This document shows, in pieces, positions 43,857 through 51,573 of a DNA stretch of 53,830 nt (positions are counted from its first letter, which is position 1; each line of letters opens with the position of its first letter). The translations under genes and the position numbers were made by a program. Source of the stretch: Comamonadaceae bacterium (GTDB lineage Bacteria; Pseudomonadota; Gammaproteobacteria; Burkholderiales; Burkholderiaceae_C); the NCBI GenBank assembly GCA_947450675.1, contig CANFWI010000017.1:1-53830 (forward strand), given 5' to 3'. The notes beneath the pieces are model-generated. The model was not told where the DNA came from. It did no database searches and saw nothing but the letters and a program-made list of their open reading frames with translations.

Positions 43857-44860
43857 TGCTTGGCGATCTTGGCTTTTTCAATCACATCACGCCACCAGGC
43901 GATGTCTTTTTTCAAGAGCGCTGTCATTTGCTCCGGCGTGTTGCCACGGGCGATCACGCCGAGGTCAAGAAACTTCTGACGGATATCGGGTTGCACGACG
44001 GCCGCGTTGATGTCTGCATTGAGTTTGTTGATGACATCGCGTGGCGTACGCGCTGGGACAGCAATGCCGTTCCAGCCAACGATCTCATAGTTCGGCAGGC
44101 CGCTTTCGGCCATCGTCGGCACATTCGGCAGGCTTGGAAAGCGCTGGGCTTCTGTCACGCTCAGCACGCGCATGGTGCCGGCTTTGGCATGCGGAATGAT
44201 TGGCGCGATGGTCTCAAAGATCGCTTGAACATCCCCGGCGCGCAGCGCGCGAACGACGTCGGCTGAGGTTTTGTAGGGCACGATGGTCGCGTCAATGCCG
44301 GCCATTGAGCGAAAGACTTCTGCGGCCAAAAATTGTGCGCTGCCGACCGAAATGGTGCCGATGAACAGCTTGCCCGGGTTGGCTTTGGCGTCAGCGATCA
44401 GTCCGCGCGTGTCGTTGATGGCTGATTTGCTGTCGACTGCCAAGGCAAAGCCGAAGGTGCCAATGAGCGAGACCATTTCAAAATCTTTGACCGGGTCAAA
44501 CGGCAGCGACTTGAAGAGCGATGGCGTCATGGCGAAATTGCCGGCTGCGATGAAGTTCAGGGTGTAGCCGTCGGCTGTGGCTTGTTGTGCCACTTGGGAG
44601 GCCACAATGCCGCCTGCGCTGGGCCGGTTGTCGATGACAAACGGCTGACCGGTTTTCTCCATCAGCTTTTGCGCCACCAAGCGCACCGTCAAGTCGCCGG
44701 TACCGCCAGGGCCGTAGCCGACCATGACCTTGACCGGGCGGTTGGGGTAAGCATCGGCTGCGCTTTGCGCGTGGCTCCCGCTGCTCGCCATCAAGCCCAG
44801 CGCGAGCGCCCAGACGCATGCCCAGGCTTTTTGATTTGTCTCGTTGATTATTTTTTTCAT
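43853..44860 (-). CDS. Bug/TctC-family periplasmic solute receptor (5 of 7)
   Basis: 335 residues. The signal peptide ends SGSHAQS, and the mature start is VKVMVGYGPGGTGDL, with IDNRPSAGGIVAS and IVPYKTSADVV. It is the second gene of the leftward operon and is tightly linked to the 2-hydroxyacid dehydrogenase. The ligand is not predictable. Confidence 0.9.
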   Translation of the reverse strand: MKKIINETNQKAWACVWALALGLMASSGSHAQSAADAYPNRPVKVMVGYGPGGTGDLTVRLVAQKLMEKTGQPFVIDNRPSAGGIVASQVAQQATADGYTLNFIAAGNFAMTPSLFKSLPFDPVKDFEMVSLIGTFGFALAVDSKSAINDTRGLIADAKANPGKLFIGTISVGSAQFLAAEVFRSMAGIDATIVPYKTSADVVRALRAGDVQAIFETIAPIIPHAKAGTMRVLSVTEAQRFPSLPNVPTMAESGLPNYEIVGWNGIAVPARTPRDVINKLNADINAAVVQPDIRQKFLDLGVIARGNTPEQMTALLKKDIAWWRDVIEKAKIAKQ

Positions 44861-44881
44861 GAAACTCAGGTCCTAGTTTTC

Positions 44882-44902
44882 TGGCCAAGTATCAGTTGGC
44901 CA
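44882..44902 (-). promoter_or_regulatory. Intercistronic hairpin before the Bug gene
   Basis: A perfect inverted repeat TGGCCAA-GTATCAG-TTGGCCA lies between the aldolase stop and the Bug start. No T-run follows, so it is not a terminator; it may affect mRNA stability or processing. It adjoins the 7-bp tandem repeat. Confidence 0.55.
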
Positions 44903-44907
44903 AAACC

Positions 44908-44935
44908 GTCAAACGTCAAACGTCAAACGTCAAAC
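44908..44935. repeat. Four-copy 7-bp tandem repeat (GTCAAAC) overlapping the aldolase stop codon
   Basis: Four exact GTCAAAC units run from 44908 to 44935. On the minus strand each unit reads GTTTGAC, and the first TGA is the stop of the class II aldolase gene. Because the unit is 7 bp, TGA falls in all three frames. Such a repeat can vary in copy number by slippage. Confidence 0.9.
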
Positions 44936-45721
44936 GTCGAAAGGCGGAAAGCCGGACGCACCTGCCTCAGCCCTCAGCAGGCGAATCATCGCGGGCCATT
45001 CGAGCTCGCCGTACGGACGCCGCGTGCCGGGTTGGTAAAGGTGCGCCGTGTGCTGCAAGACTTCTTCCGTCGGCAGGCTCAGGCCGGTGCCGCCCGCCAT
45101 CGCGTCCACCTGCGCGCGGCAAGACATCTCTAACTGGTACATCGTGTTGAAGGCTTGCGCCACGCTGGGGCCACAGGTCAGCAAGCCATGGTTGCGCAAA
45201 ATCATGGCGGTGTGGGGCCCAAGGTCTTGCACCAGTCGCACGCGCTCTTCGAGGTTGATCGCCGGCCCCTCAAAGTCGTGATAACCCAAGTGATTGTGAA
45301 ACCGAATCGATGTCTGCGTCATCGGCAGCAGTCCACACGCCATGCTGGCCACCGCCATGCCGGCCCGGCTGTGGGTGTGGATAACGCAGTGCACATCCGG
45401 CCGCGCCTCATGAATGGCGCCGTGAATCACGTAGCCCGATTTGTTGATGCCGTAGTCGGTGTCTGGCTTGGACAAAATGTTGCCGGCCAAGTCGATTTTG
45501 GCCAAGCTGGAGGCCGTGATTTCTTTGTAGAGCAGACCGTACAAATTGATCAACAAATGGTCGGTGCCGGGGATGCTGGCCGTGATGTGGTTGTAGATCA
45601 GGTCAGTCATGCCGAACTTGTCGATCAGTCGGTAACAGGCCGCCAACTCGACCCGCGTGGCCCATTCTTCAGGGCTGACATCGTCGCGAACACACTTGAA
45701 ATCGGTGGCGTAATTGGGCAT
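44930..45721 (-). CDS. Class II aldolase/adducin-family protein
   Basis: 263 residues from 45721. The zinc-site motif HTHSRAG (in CVIHTHSRAGMAV) and the RNHGLL segment are typical. GINKSGYVIHGAIHEARPD matches bacterial class II aldolase/adducin proteins of the kind found in catabolic operons. It probably cleaves or decarboxylates a hydroxyacid. First gene of the leftward operon, 184 bp from the LysR gene stop, with the promoter expected at 45722-45905. Confidence 0.9.
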   Translation of the reverse strand: MPNYATDFKCVRDDVSPEEWATRVELAACYRLIDKFGMTDLIYNHITASIPGTDHLLINLYGLLYKEITASSLAKIDLAGNILSKPDTDYGINKSGYVIHGAIHEARPDVHCVIHTHSRAGMAVASMACGLLPMTQTSIRFHNHLGYHDFEGPAINLEERVRLVQDLGPHTAMILRNHGLLTCGPSVAQAFNTMYQLEMSCRAQVDAMAGGTGLSLPTEEVLQHTAHLYQPGTRRPYGELEWPAMIRLLRAEAGASGFPPFDV

Positions 45722-45905
45722 GGAGACTCTTGTTCGGTGGGCTGTCGTCACAGCGGGAAAAATTTGAATAGACGTATTTTTGGGAGATGTCTGAGGATCT
45801 AAAACCCGCGGATCTTAAGGCGAAAATGATCTACAGCCAATGCGGTTTACGCGGCTTGACACACCGAAGATAACGGCCATCTCATTTTCTCGTGAACGAT
45901 CGCGC
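45722..45905 (-). promoter_or_regulatory. Upstream region of the leftward catabolic operon
   Basis: A 184-bp gap between the LysR stop and the class II aldolase start, on the same strand. It holds a direct repeat GGATCT at 45795-45800 and 45810-45815, 15 bp apart, which may be part of an operator. No secure promoter hexamers and no small gene were found. Confidence 0.35.
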
Positions 45906-46793
45906 TCACTTCATCGCCTGAATCAGCAAATCATAAAAATAGCGTGCCGCCGCCGTCAGTTCACGGCCTCTGCGCTTGATCAGGCCCAGCGTGCGGGCCA
46001 CATCCGGCTCGTGCAATGGGATGCTCACCAGCGTTGGGTGCCCTTGCCGCGGCATTGCCAGGCGCGGCACCACGCCGACACCCAAACCTGCCTCGATCAG
46101 GCTGACCATGGCGGGCACGTGGTGAACCTCGCAGAACCAGCGCGGGTGCGACTTGCTCTGGGCCAGCGCCAAGTCAATCAGCAGCCGATTGCCGCTGCCT
46201 TGCGCCAGCGTGATGTAGCGGTGCTCACCCAGTTCGTCCCAGCGTATTTTTTTCCTTTTGGCCAGCGGGTGGTCTTTGGTGCAGGCCACCACAAACGGGT
46301 CTTGCAGCACCGGCTCGAACTCAATGTCGGCTTCTTGTGCACCGATGTAGGTGAGCCCAAAATCGGCTTCGCCGCGCACCACGTTGAGAAGAATGTCGAA
46401 GGATGATTCGTCGATCACCCGGATGCGGATGCCGGGGTATTTGCGGTGATAGGTGCGCATCACGTCAGGCAAAAAATAGGCCACGGCTGATGGCACGCAT
46501 GCGATGGTCACTTCGCCAGAGATGCGCTCGGCGACGTCGCTGATGCCGAGCAGGGCGCTGTCCAGCTCGTTCAAAACGCTGCGCGCCTTGGGCACAAAAC
46601 TGCGACCGACCGTGGTCAATTCGACCTTGCGCGTGGTGCGCTCAAAGAGCCGCACGCCCAGCGCCGTTTCGAGTTTGTCGATGCGCCGTGACAGCGCGGA
46701 TTGCGATAAGTGAATGGCGGCGGATGCGGCCTTGAAGCTGCCTAAATCGGCCACAGCGAGGAAAGCCCGGAGGTCGGCTAAATCAAAATTCAT
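45906..46793 (-). CDS. LysR-family regulator (CynR/CbbR-like) at the centre of the catabolic divergon
   Basis: 295 residues from 46793; the longer frame upstream runs into promoter sequence. The HTH is near residues 17-40 (DLGSFKAASAAIHLSQSALSRR), then RLFERTTRKVELT and an effector domain with IACVPSAVAYFLP. It sits between a leftward operon on its own strand and a rightward operon, so it may control both. The divergent promoter includes the palindrome CACGCAAGCGTG. Confidence 0.93.
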   Translation of the reverse strand: MNFDLADLRAFLAVADLGSFKAASAAIHLSQSALSRRIDKLETALGVRLFERTTRKVELTTVGRSFVPKARSVLNELDSALLGISDVAERISGEVTIACVPSAVAYFLPDVMRTYHRKYPGIRIRVIDESSFDILLNVVRGEADFGLTYIGAQEADIEFEPVLQDPFVVACTKDHPLAKRKKIRWDELGEHRYITLAQGSGNRLLIDLALAQSKSHPRWFCEVHHVPAMVSLIEAGLGVGVVPRLAMPRQGHPTLVSIPLHEPDVARTLGLIKRRGRELTAAARYFYDLLIQAMK

Positions 46794-46827
46794 GCGTTTA
46801 CAACAACAATAGATGGAATATTTGCAC

Positions 46828-46856
46828 TTTACACGCAAGCGTGACCTTTCGATAAT
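46828..46856 (+). promoter_or_regulatory. Candidate promoter and operator of the rightward operon
   Basis: A sigma-70-like promoter is formed by TTTACA (46828-46833) and GATAAT (46851-46856) with 17 bp between them. The spacer carries the 12-bp palindrome CACGCAAGCGTG (46832-46843). The start codon of the next gene is 25 bp downstream. The position suits repression or autoregulation by the LysR protein. Confidence 0.5.
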
Positions 46857-46880
46857 CGCGGTTTTAAAGAAAGAACTGCT

Positions 46881-47933
46881 GTGAACGCTCGTGCCAATGA
46901 CCCGATCCGGGTGCCTGAATCTGAACTCACCCAACTCGGTGTCAAAGCCTTTCAGGGGCTCGGTTTGTCGCTGGCAGATGCCCAAGATGTGTGCCGCATT
47001 TTGGTCATGGCCGATTTGTTCGGCCTCTCGACGCACGGTCTGAGCCGGGTCGAGTCCTATGGTGAGCGCTTGCTGATCAAGGGCATCAACCCCGATGCCA
47101 AGGTCAAGGTGGAGCGCCTAGCGCCCGCCATGGTCCGGATTGACGGTGACAACGGCGTGGGTCCCTTGGTCGGTCTGCGGGCGCTGGAGGCGGCCATGGA
47201 AGTCGCCGGTGAATGCGGCATCGGCATCGCTTTTGCGCGCGGCAGCAACCACTTTGGACCGATCTCACCGTATTCGCTGATGGCGGCCGAGGCCGGCTTT
47301 GCGTCCATCATCGGCAGCAATGCAACCACCACCATCGCCCCTTGGGGCGGCACCGATGCGCGGCTGGGCAACAGCCCCTTGGGTTTTGGCGTGCCCAATC
47401 CGGGCGGTGCGCCCTTCTTGTTGGACATGGCCATGAGCGTGGTGGCTAGAGCCAAAATTCGCAATGCGTTCAAGCGTGGCGAGAGCATTCCCGCCACCTG
47501 GGCAACGGACAAACAAGGTTTGCCGACCAGCGACCCGGCGCAAGCGCTCGACGGATTTTTACTCCCGATTGGCGGCCACAAAGGTTACGGCTTGGCGCTG
47601 CTGGTCGACTTGTTCGCCGGTCTGCTGTCGAACGCTGCCTACCTGACGCACGTGAAGTCGTGGGTCGACGCGCCTGACGAGCCGCAAAACCTCGGCCACT
47701 TTTTCATCCTCATCAACACCCGTTTGCTCGGCTCGACGACTTGGCTCACTGAGCGCATGAATGACTTCGCGGCCATCCTTCACGGCAGTCCAGCCGCCGA
47801 GGCGGGCAAGCCGGTGCTGGTGCCCGGTGAGATCGAACTGGCCAAGATGAAAGACCAGCGCGAGCACGGCATCCACATGCCGGCTGACGTGATGGCCTTG
47901 CTGCACAAGCATGCGGCGAATGCGCCGGCTTGA
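46881..47933 (+). CDS. Ldh2-family malate/L-lactate/ureidoglycolate-type dehydrogenase
   Basis: 350 residues from a GTG at 46881. Family motifs include LFGLSTHGLSRVESY (catalytic His), RGSNHFGPI, PWGGTDARLGNSPL and PIGGHKGYGLALLVDLFAG. The family oxidises 2-hydroxyacids or reduces 2-ketoacids with NAD(P). It is the first gene of the rightward operon, followed 35 bp later by a Bug receptor. The substrate is not determined by the sequence; ureidoglycolate is possible but other ureide genes are absent. Confidence 0.93.
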   Translation: MNARANDPIRVPESELTQLGVKAFQGLGLSLADAQDVCRILVMADLFGLSTHGLSRVESYGERLLIKGINPDAKVKVERLAPAMVRIDGDNGVGPLVGLRALEAAMEVAGECGIGIAFARGSNHFGPISPYSLMAAEAGFASIIGSNATTTIAPWGGTDARLGNSPLGFGVPNPGGAPFLLDMAMSVVARAKIRNAFKRGESIPATWATDKQGLPTSDPAQALDGFLLPIGGHKGYGLALLVDLFAGLLSNAAYLTHVKSWVDAPDEPQNLGHFFILINTRLLGSTTWLTERMNDFAAILHGSPAAEAGKPVLVPGEIELAKMKDQREHGIHMPADVMALLHKHAANAPA

Positions 47934-47968
47934 CGTTAAAAATTAAATCAATAAATCAAGAGACATTC

Positions 47969-48967
47969 ATGACGCCTTCCAAACTGCTTTCGGCTCCATC
48001 AACACTGCGCGTTGCCGCCTTGGCACTGGCCGCGCTGGCAGCTTGGGGTCAAGCCCACGCGCAGGGCTACCCAAACAAACCCATCCGCATGGTGGTGCCC
48101 TATGCGGCGGGTGGTAACGCGGACATCACGGCACGCTTGATTGCCAAAAAAATGTCTGACAGCATGGGCGTGCCTATTCTGGTCGACAACAAGGGCGGCG
48201 CCAACGGCATGATCGGCACCGACATCGTGGCCAAGGCACCCGCCGACGGCTACACCTTGCTGATGGACGCCAGCGGTCCACTCGTCATCAATCCGGGACT
48301 CTACGCCAAGGTGCCTTACGACACCTTGAAAGACTTCACGCCGATCAGCCAGATACTGACCTACCAATACGTGTTGGTGGTGTCGATAAATTCGCCGGTT
48401 ACCAGCCTGCCGGCGCTGGTGGCCAAGGCCAAAGCAGAACCGGGCGCGATGAGTTACGGCTCCACCGGCATCGGCGGCGGCGGGCATCTGGCGGGTGAAT
48501 TGCTGTCGTTGATGACCGGCACCACGCTGACCCACGTGCCCTACAAAGGCAGCGCACCGGCGCTGGCTGATTTGCTCGGCGGCCATCTGGCTTTCACCTA
48601 CGACACGGTGATCACGTCCGTGCCGCAAATTGATGCCAAGCAATTGCGGGCGTTTGCGGTGTCGGGCCCGACCCGCGCCAAGTCTTTGCCGCAAGTGCCG
48701 ACCATGCAGGAGCTCGGTTACAAAGGCTTTGACATCACCCAGTTTGTCGGTCTGCTGGCGCCAGCCAAGACCGACCCGGCGATCATCAGCCGCTTGCATG
48801 CAGAAGCGGTCAAGGCCGTCAAATCGCCCGACATCATTCAGCGAATCGGTGTTGAAGGCGGCAATGAATTGGTGGGCAGTTCTCCGGCTGAGTTTCAGGC
48901 GCAGATTCAGCGCGACATGGCGATCTACGCAAAACTCGTCAAAGACGCCAACATCAAACCGCAATAA
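47969..48967 (+). CDS. Bug/TctC-family periplasmic solute receptor (6 of 7)
   Basis: 332 residues from ATG 47969, with a signal peptide ending AWGQAHAQ and the mature start IRMVVPYAAGGNADI. Other blocks are VDNKGGANGMIG, ADGYTLLMD and HVPYKGSAPAL. It is the second gene of the rightward operon. The ligand is not known. Confidence 0.9.
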   Translation: MTPSKLLSAPSTLRVAALALAALAAWGQAHAQGYPNKPIRMVVPYAAGGNADITARLIAKKMSDSMGVPILVDNKGGANGMIGTDIVAKAPADGYTLLMDASGPLVINPGLYAKVPYDTLKDFTPISQILTYQYVLVVSINSPVTSLPALVAKAKAEPGAMSYGSTGIGGGGHLAGELLSLMTGTTLTHVPYKGSAPALADLLGGHLAFTYDTVITSVPQIDAKQLRAFAVSGPTRAKSLPQVPTMQELGYKGFDITQFVGLLAPAKTDPAIISRLHAEAVKAVKSPDIIQRIGVEGGNELVGSSPAEFQAQIQRDMAIYAKLVKDANIKPQ

Positions 48968-48981
48968 AAAACGCACAAAGC

Positions 48982-49767
48982 ATGTACCAACTCGATCTGC
49001 TGATTCAAGGTTTTCCGGGGCGCGCGGTTTGTCACGGCGGTCTCGGCTGGAGCACCGTCTCGCTGCTGCGCGGCCAAGGCCGTGTGGCGTTGGTGGACGT
49101 TGGCGCTTTCGGTGTTCGCCGCGAGTTGTCGCTGCAACTGCAAGCCCAAGGCGTCAAGCCCGAAGACGTGACCGACGTCATCCTCACGCACGCGCATTAC
49201 GACCACGCCGTCAACTTCACTTTGTTCCCGAACGCCACCGTTTGGATTGGTGACGAAGAGCTCACTTGGGCTGCGAGCCAGCCACCAGGTTTCAACCCCT
49301 TGCCTGAGTTGTATGTGCGTGAACTGCTGACGCGTGAGCGCGTGCGCCGCATGCTGCCGGGCGACGAACCGCTGCCAGGTCTTCAAGCCGTGGCGGCACC
49401 CGGTCACACACCGGGGCATTTGATTTTTGTGCTGACCGCCAACACGCCGCCGGTGATCTTCACCGGCGATTCGGCCAAGAACCGGGCTGAGTTGTTGTCC
49501 GGTGAGGTCGACGCCACCGCAGACGCCCAGCAAAGTCGCGACACCTTGGCGATGATCTGGGCGCATTGGCGGGCCGTGCCCGGCACCGTGCTCATCCCCG
49601 GGCACGACCTGAGCATGCGCTTAGGTGCCGACGGACAACCCGTCTACATGGGGGAACGCAAGGCGGCGATTGCAGCCTGGTTTTCCGAATCCATCCACAC
49701 CATGACGACCATCAACCTGTGCTGTGACGCAGGCTTTGGCGCCAACTACAGAAACGATGAATCATGA
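48982..49767 (+). CDS. MBL-fold metallohydrolase
   Basis: 261 residues. The metallo-beta-lactamase motif is THAHYDHAVN (His70, His72, Asp74, His75), with His142 in PGHTPGH, Asp163 (FTGDSAKN) and His208 (PGHD). No signal peptide, so cytoplasmic. Relatives hydrolyse thioesters, lactones or phosphodiesters. In this operon it may open a lactone or CoA thioester intermediate. Its stop overlaps the next start as ATGA. Confidence 0.92.
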   Translation: MYQLDLLIQGFPGRAVCHGGLGWSTVSLLRGQGRVALVDVGAFGVRRELSLQLQAQGVKPEDVTDVILTHAHYDHAVNFTLFPNATVWIGDEELTWAASQPPGFNPLPELYVRELLTRERVRRMLPGDEPLPGLQAVAAPGHTPGHLIFVLTANTPPVIFTGDSAKNRAELLSGEVDATADAQQSRDTLAMIWAHWRAVPGTVLIPGHDLSMRLGADGQPVYMGERKAAIAAWFSESIHTMTTINLCCDAGFGANYRNDES

Positions 49768-50501
49768 CATTCAGTGCCGCCGTGAAAAGCGCTTTGACAC
49801 CCACCGGACGCTTGCGTGCGTCCATCAATCTGGGCAACCCCATCCTAGCCAACCGCGACGCCGCCGGCTTGCCTGTGGGTGTGTCGATTGATCTGGCGCG
49901 TGAGTTGGCTCGCCGACTCGGTGTCGGCGCCGAACTGGTGGTCTCCGAGTCAGCCGGCAAGTCCGTCGACATCGTCAATGCCGACCAAGCCGACATCGGC
50001 TTTTTTGCCATCGACCCGGTGCGCGGCCAAGGCATTTTGTTCACCGCGGCGTATGTCTTGATCGAAGGCAGCTACTTGGTGCGCGAGGCCTCGCCCTTGC
50101 AGCGCAATGAAGACGTTGACAACGCAGCGCACCGCGTCACCGTAGGCAAAGGCAGTGCCTATGACCTGTACTTGACGCGCACTTTGAAAGCCGCGCAGAT
50201 CGTCCGTGCGATCAGCTCGCCGGCGGTGGTCGACACCTTTTTGGCCAACGGCGATGAGGTCGCTGCAGGCGTCAAGCAGCAGCTGGAAGCAGACGCCAAA
50301 CGCCTGCCGGGTTTGCGTTTGTTGCCGGGCCGTTTCATGGTCATCGAGCAAGCGATGGGCGTGCCCAAGACGCGCGGCGAGGCCGCTCAAGCTTACGTCG
50401 CAGCCTTCGTTGAAGAGATGAAAGCCAGCGGTTTTGTGGCGGAGGCTTTGGTTCGGCATCACATTGAAGGTGCAGCCGTTGCACCGGCGGCGGGTCATTG
50501 A
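49764..50501 (+). CDS. Family 3 solute-binding protein fold without signal peptide
   Basis: 245 residues. The amino-acid-binding-protein fold is evident: GRLRASINLGNPILANRD, GVSIDLARELARRLG, DIGFFAIDPVR and VGKGSAYDLYL. No signal peptide is present; the N-terminus MTFSAAVKSALTPTG is not hydrophobic. The protein is thus probably cytoplasmic, and no permease or ATPase is nearby. It could be a cytoplasmic ligand sensor or enzyme with a binding-protein fold, or a start further upstream may be missed, although overlap with the MBL gene makes this unlikely. Confidence 0.85.
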   Translation: MTFSAAVKSALTPTGRLRASINLGNPILANRDAAGLPVGVSIDLARELARRLGVGAELVVSESAGKSVDIVNADQADIGFFAIDPVRGQGILFTAAYVLIEGSYLVREASPLQRNEDVDNAAHRVTVGKGSAYDLYLTRTLKAAQIVRAISSPAVVDTFLANGDEVAAGVKQQLEADAKRLPGLRLLPGRFMVIEQAMGVPKTRGEAAQAYVAAFVEEMKASGFVAEALVRHHIEGAAVAPAAGH

Positions 50502-50502
50502 G

Positions 50503-51498
50503 ATGACGACCGCATTGCCTGGCACCCACCGCAGCTTTAGCTGGGCGGCAACAGCCGTCAGCGCGCTGGCGGCGTTGTCCGTTGTGACTGCGCAGGCGCA
50601 GACCTATCCGCTCAAGCCCATCACCTTGGTCGTGCCGTTCGCACCCGGCGGCGGCACCGACAGCATTGCCCGTGACGTGGCCAGAGCGCTGGGCGACAAG
50701 CTCGGCCAAGTGGTCATCATCGACAACAAAGGTGGTGCCGGCGGCAGCATTGGCGCCAACGCCGTGGCCAAGGCGCCGGCGGACGGCTACAGCTTGCTGT
50801 TCGCGACATCGACCTTCGTCACCAATGCCGCGGCTGAAGCCACGCCGAGCTACAACATCGAGAAAGATTTTGCGCCGATTGCCATGATCGGCCGCGGCCC
50901 GCTGCTGGTGGTCGCCAGCAAAGAGATGGGTGTCAAAAACATCGCGCAGCTGCGCACGGCCATGGCAGCCCGCCCAGACGGCACTAATTTTTGCTCGGCG
51001 GGTAACGGTAGCATCAACCATTTGTCGGGTGAGTTGTTTCGGCAAAAAACGCAGCTGGCCATGACCCACGTGCCCTACAAAGGCAGTGGCCCGGCCACGG
51101 TTGATTTGTTGGCCGGTCGTATCCAGTTGTTCTTTGCCACTGTGCCCACGATCTTGCCGTACGTGGTCGACAACCGCGTTGAGTTGTTGGCCGTGACCGG
51201 CGCCAAGCGTTCATCGCTTTTCCCCGGCACGCCGACCATGGCTGAAGCAGGCATCAAGGGTTTTGAAATTTCAACTTGGTGGGGCGTGCTGGCGCCCGCC
51301 AAAACACCGCAAGCGATCATCGACAAACTCAACCTCGCCATCAACGAAGCGGCAGCGCGTGATCCGCTGCGCAGCCGACTCAGCAACGAAGGCGCTGATG
51401 CGGTCAGCGGCTCACCCGCCGATTTCCGCAAAACACTGGCCGCAGAGACCGTGCTCTGGCGCGAAGTGGCTAAGACCGCTGGTCTCAAAGCCAATTAA
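50503..51498 (+). CDS. Bug/TctC-family periplasmic solute receptor (7 of 7)
   Basis: 331 residues from ATG 50503, one base after the previous stop, with the signal ending VVTAQAQ. The mature start is ITLVVPFAPGGGTDSI and other blocks are IDNKGGAGGSIGAN, PADGYSLL and HVPYKGSGPATV. Second Bug receptor in the rightward operon. Confidence 0.9.
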   Translation: MTTALPGTHRSFSWAATAVSALAALSVVTAQAQTYPLKPITLVVPFAPGGGTDSIARDVARALGDKLGQVVIIDNKGGAGGSIGANAVAKAPADGYSLLFATSTFVTNAAAEATPSYNIEKDFAPIAMIGRGPLLVVASKEMGVKNIAQLRTAMAARPDGTNFCSAGNGSINHLSGELFRQKTQLAMTHVPYKGSGPATVDLLAGRIQLFFATVPTILPYVVDNRVELLAVTGAKRSSLFPGTPTMAEAGIKGFEISTWWGVLAPAKTPQAIIDKLNLAINEAAARDPLRSRLSNEGADAVSGSPADFRKTLAAETVLWREVAKTAGLKAN

Positions 51499-51573
51499 GC
51501 GCATTGACAATTGACACTTCGCGGAATAATCCACGCAGCGCTATTTTTTATCTCCTCTTTTTAAATCGATCCC

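Noticed and set aside
44908..44935. CRISPR-like repeat array
   Set aside because: The units are 7 bp, contiguous and without spacers, so this is a simple tandem repeat.
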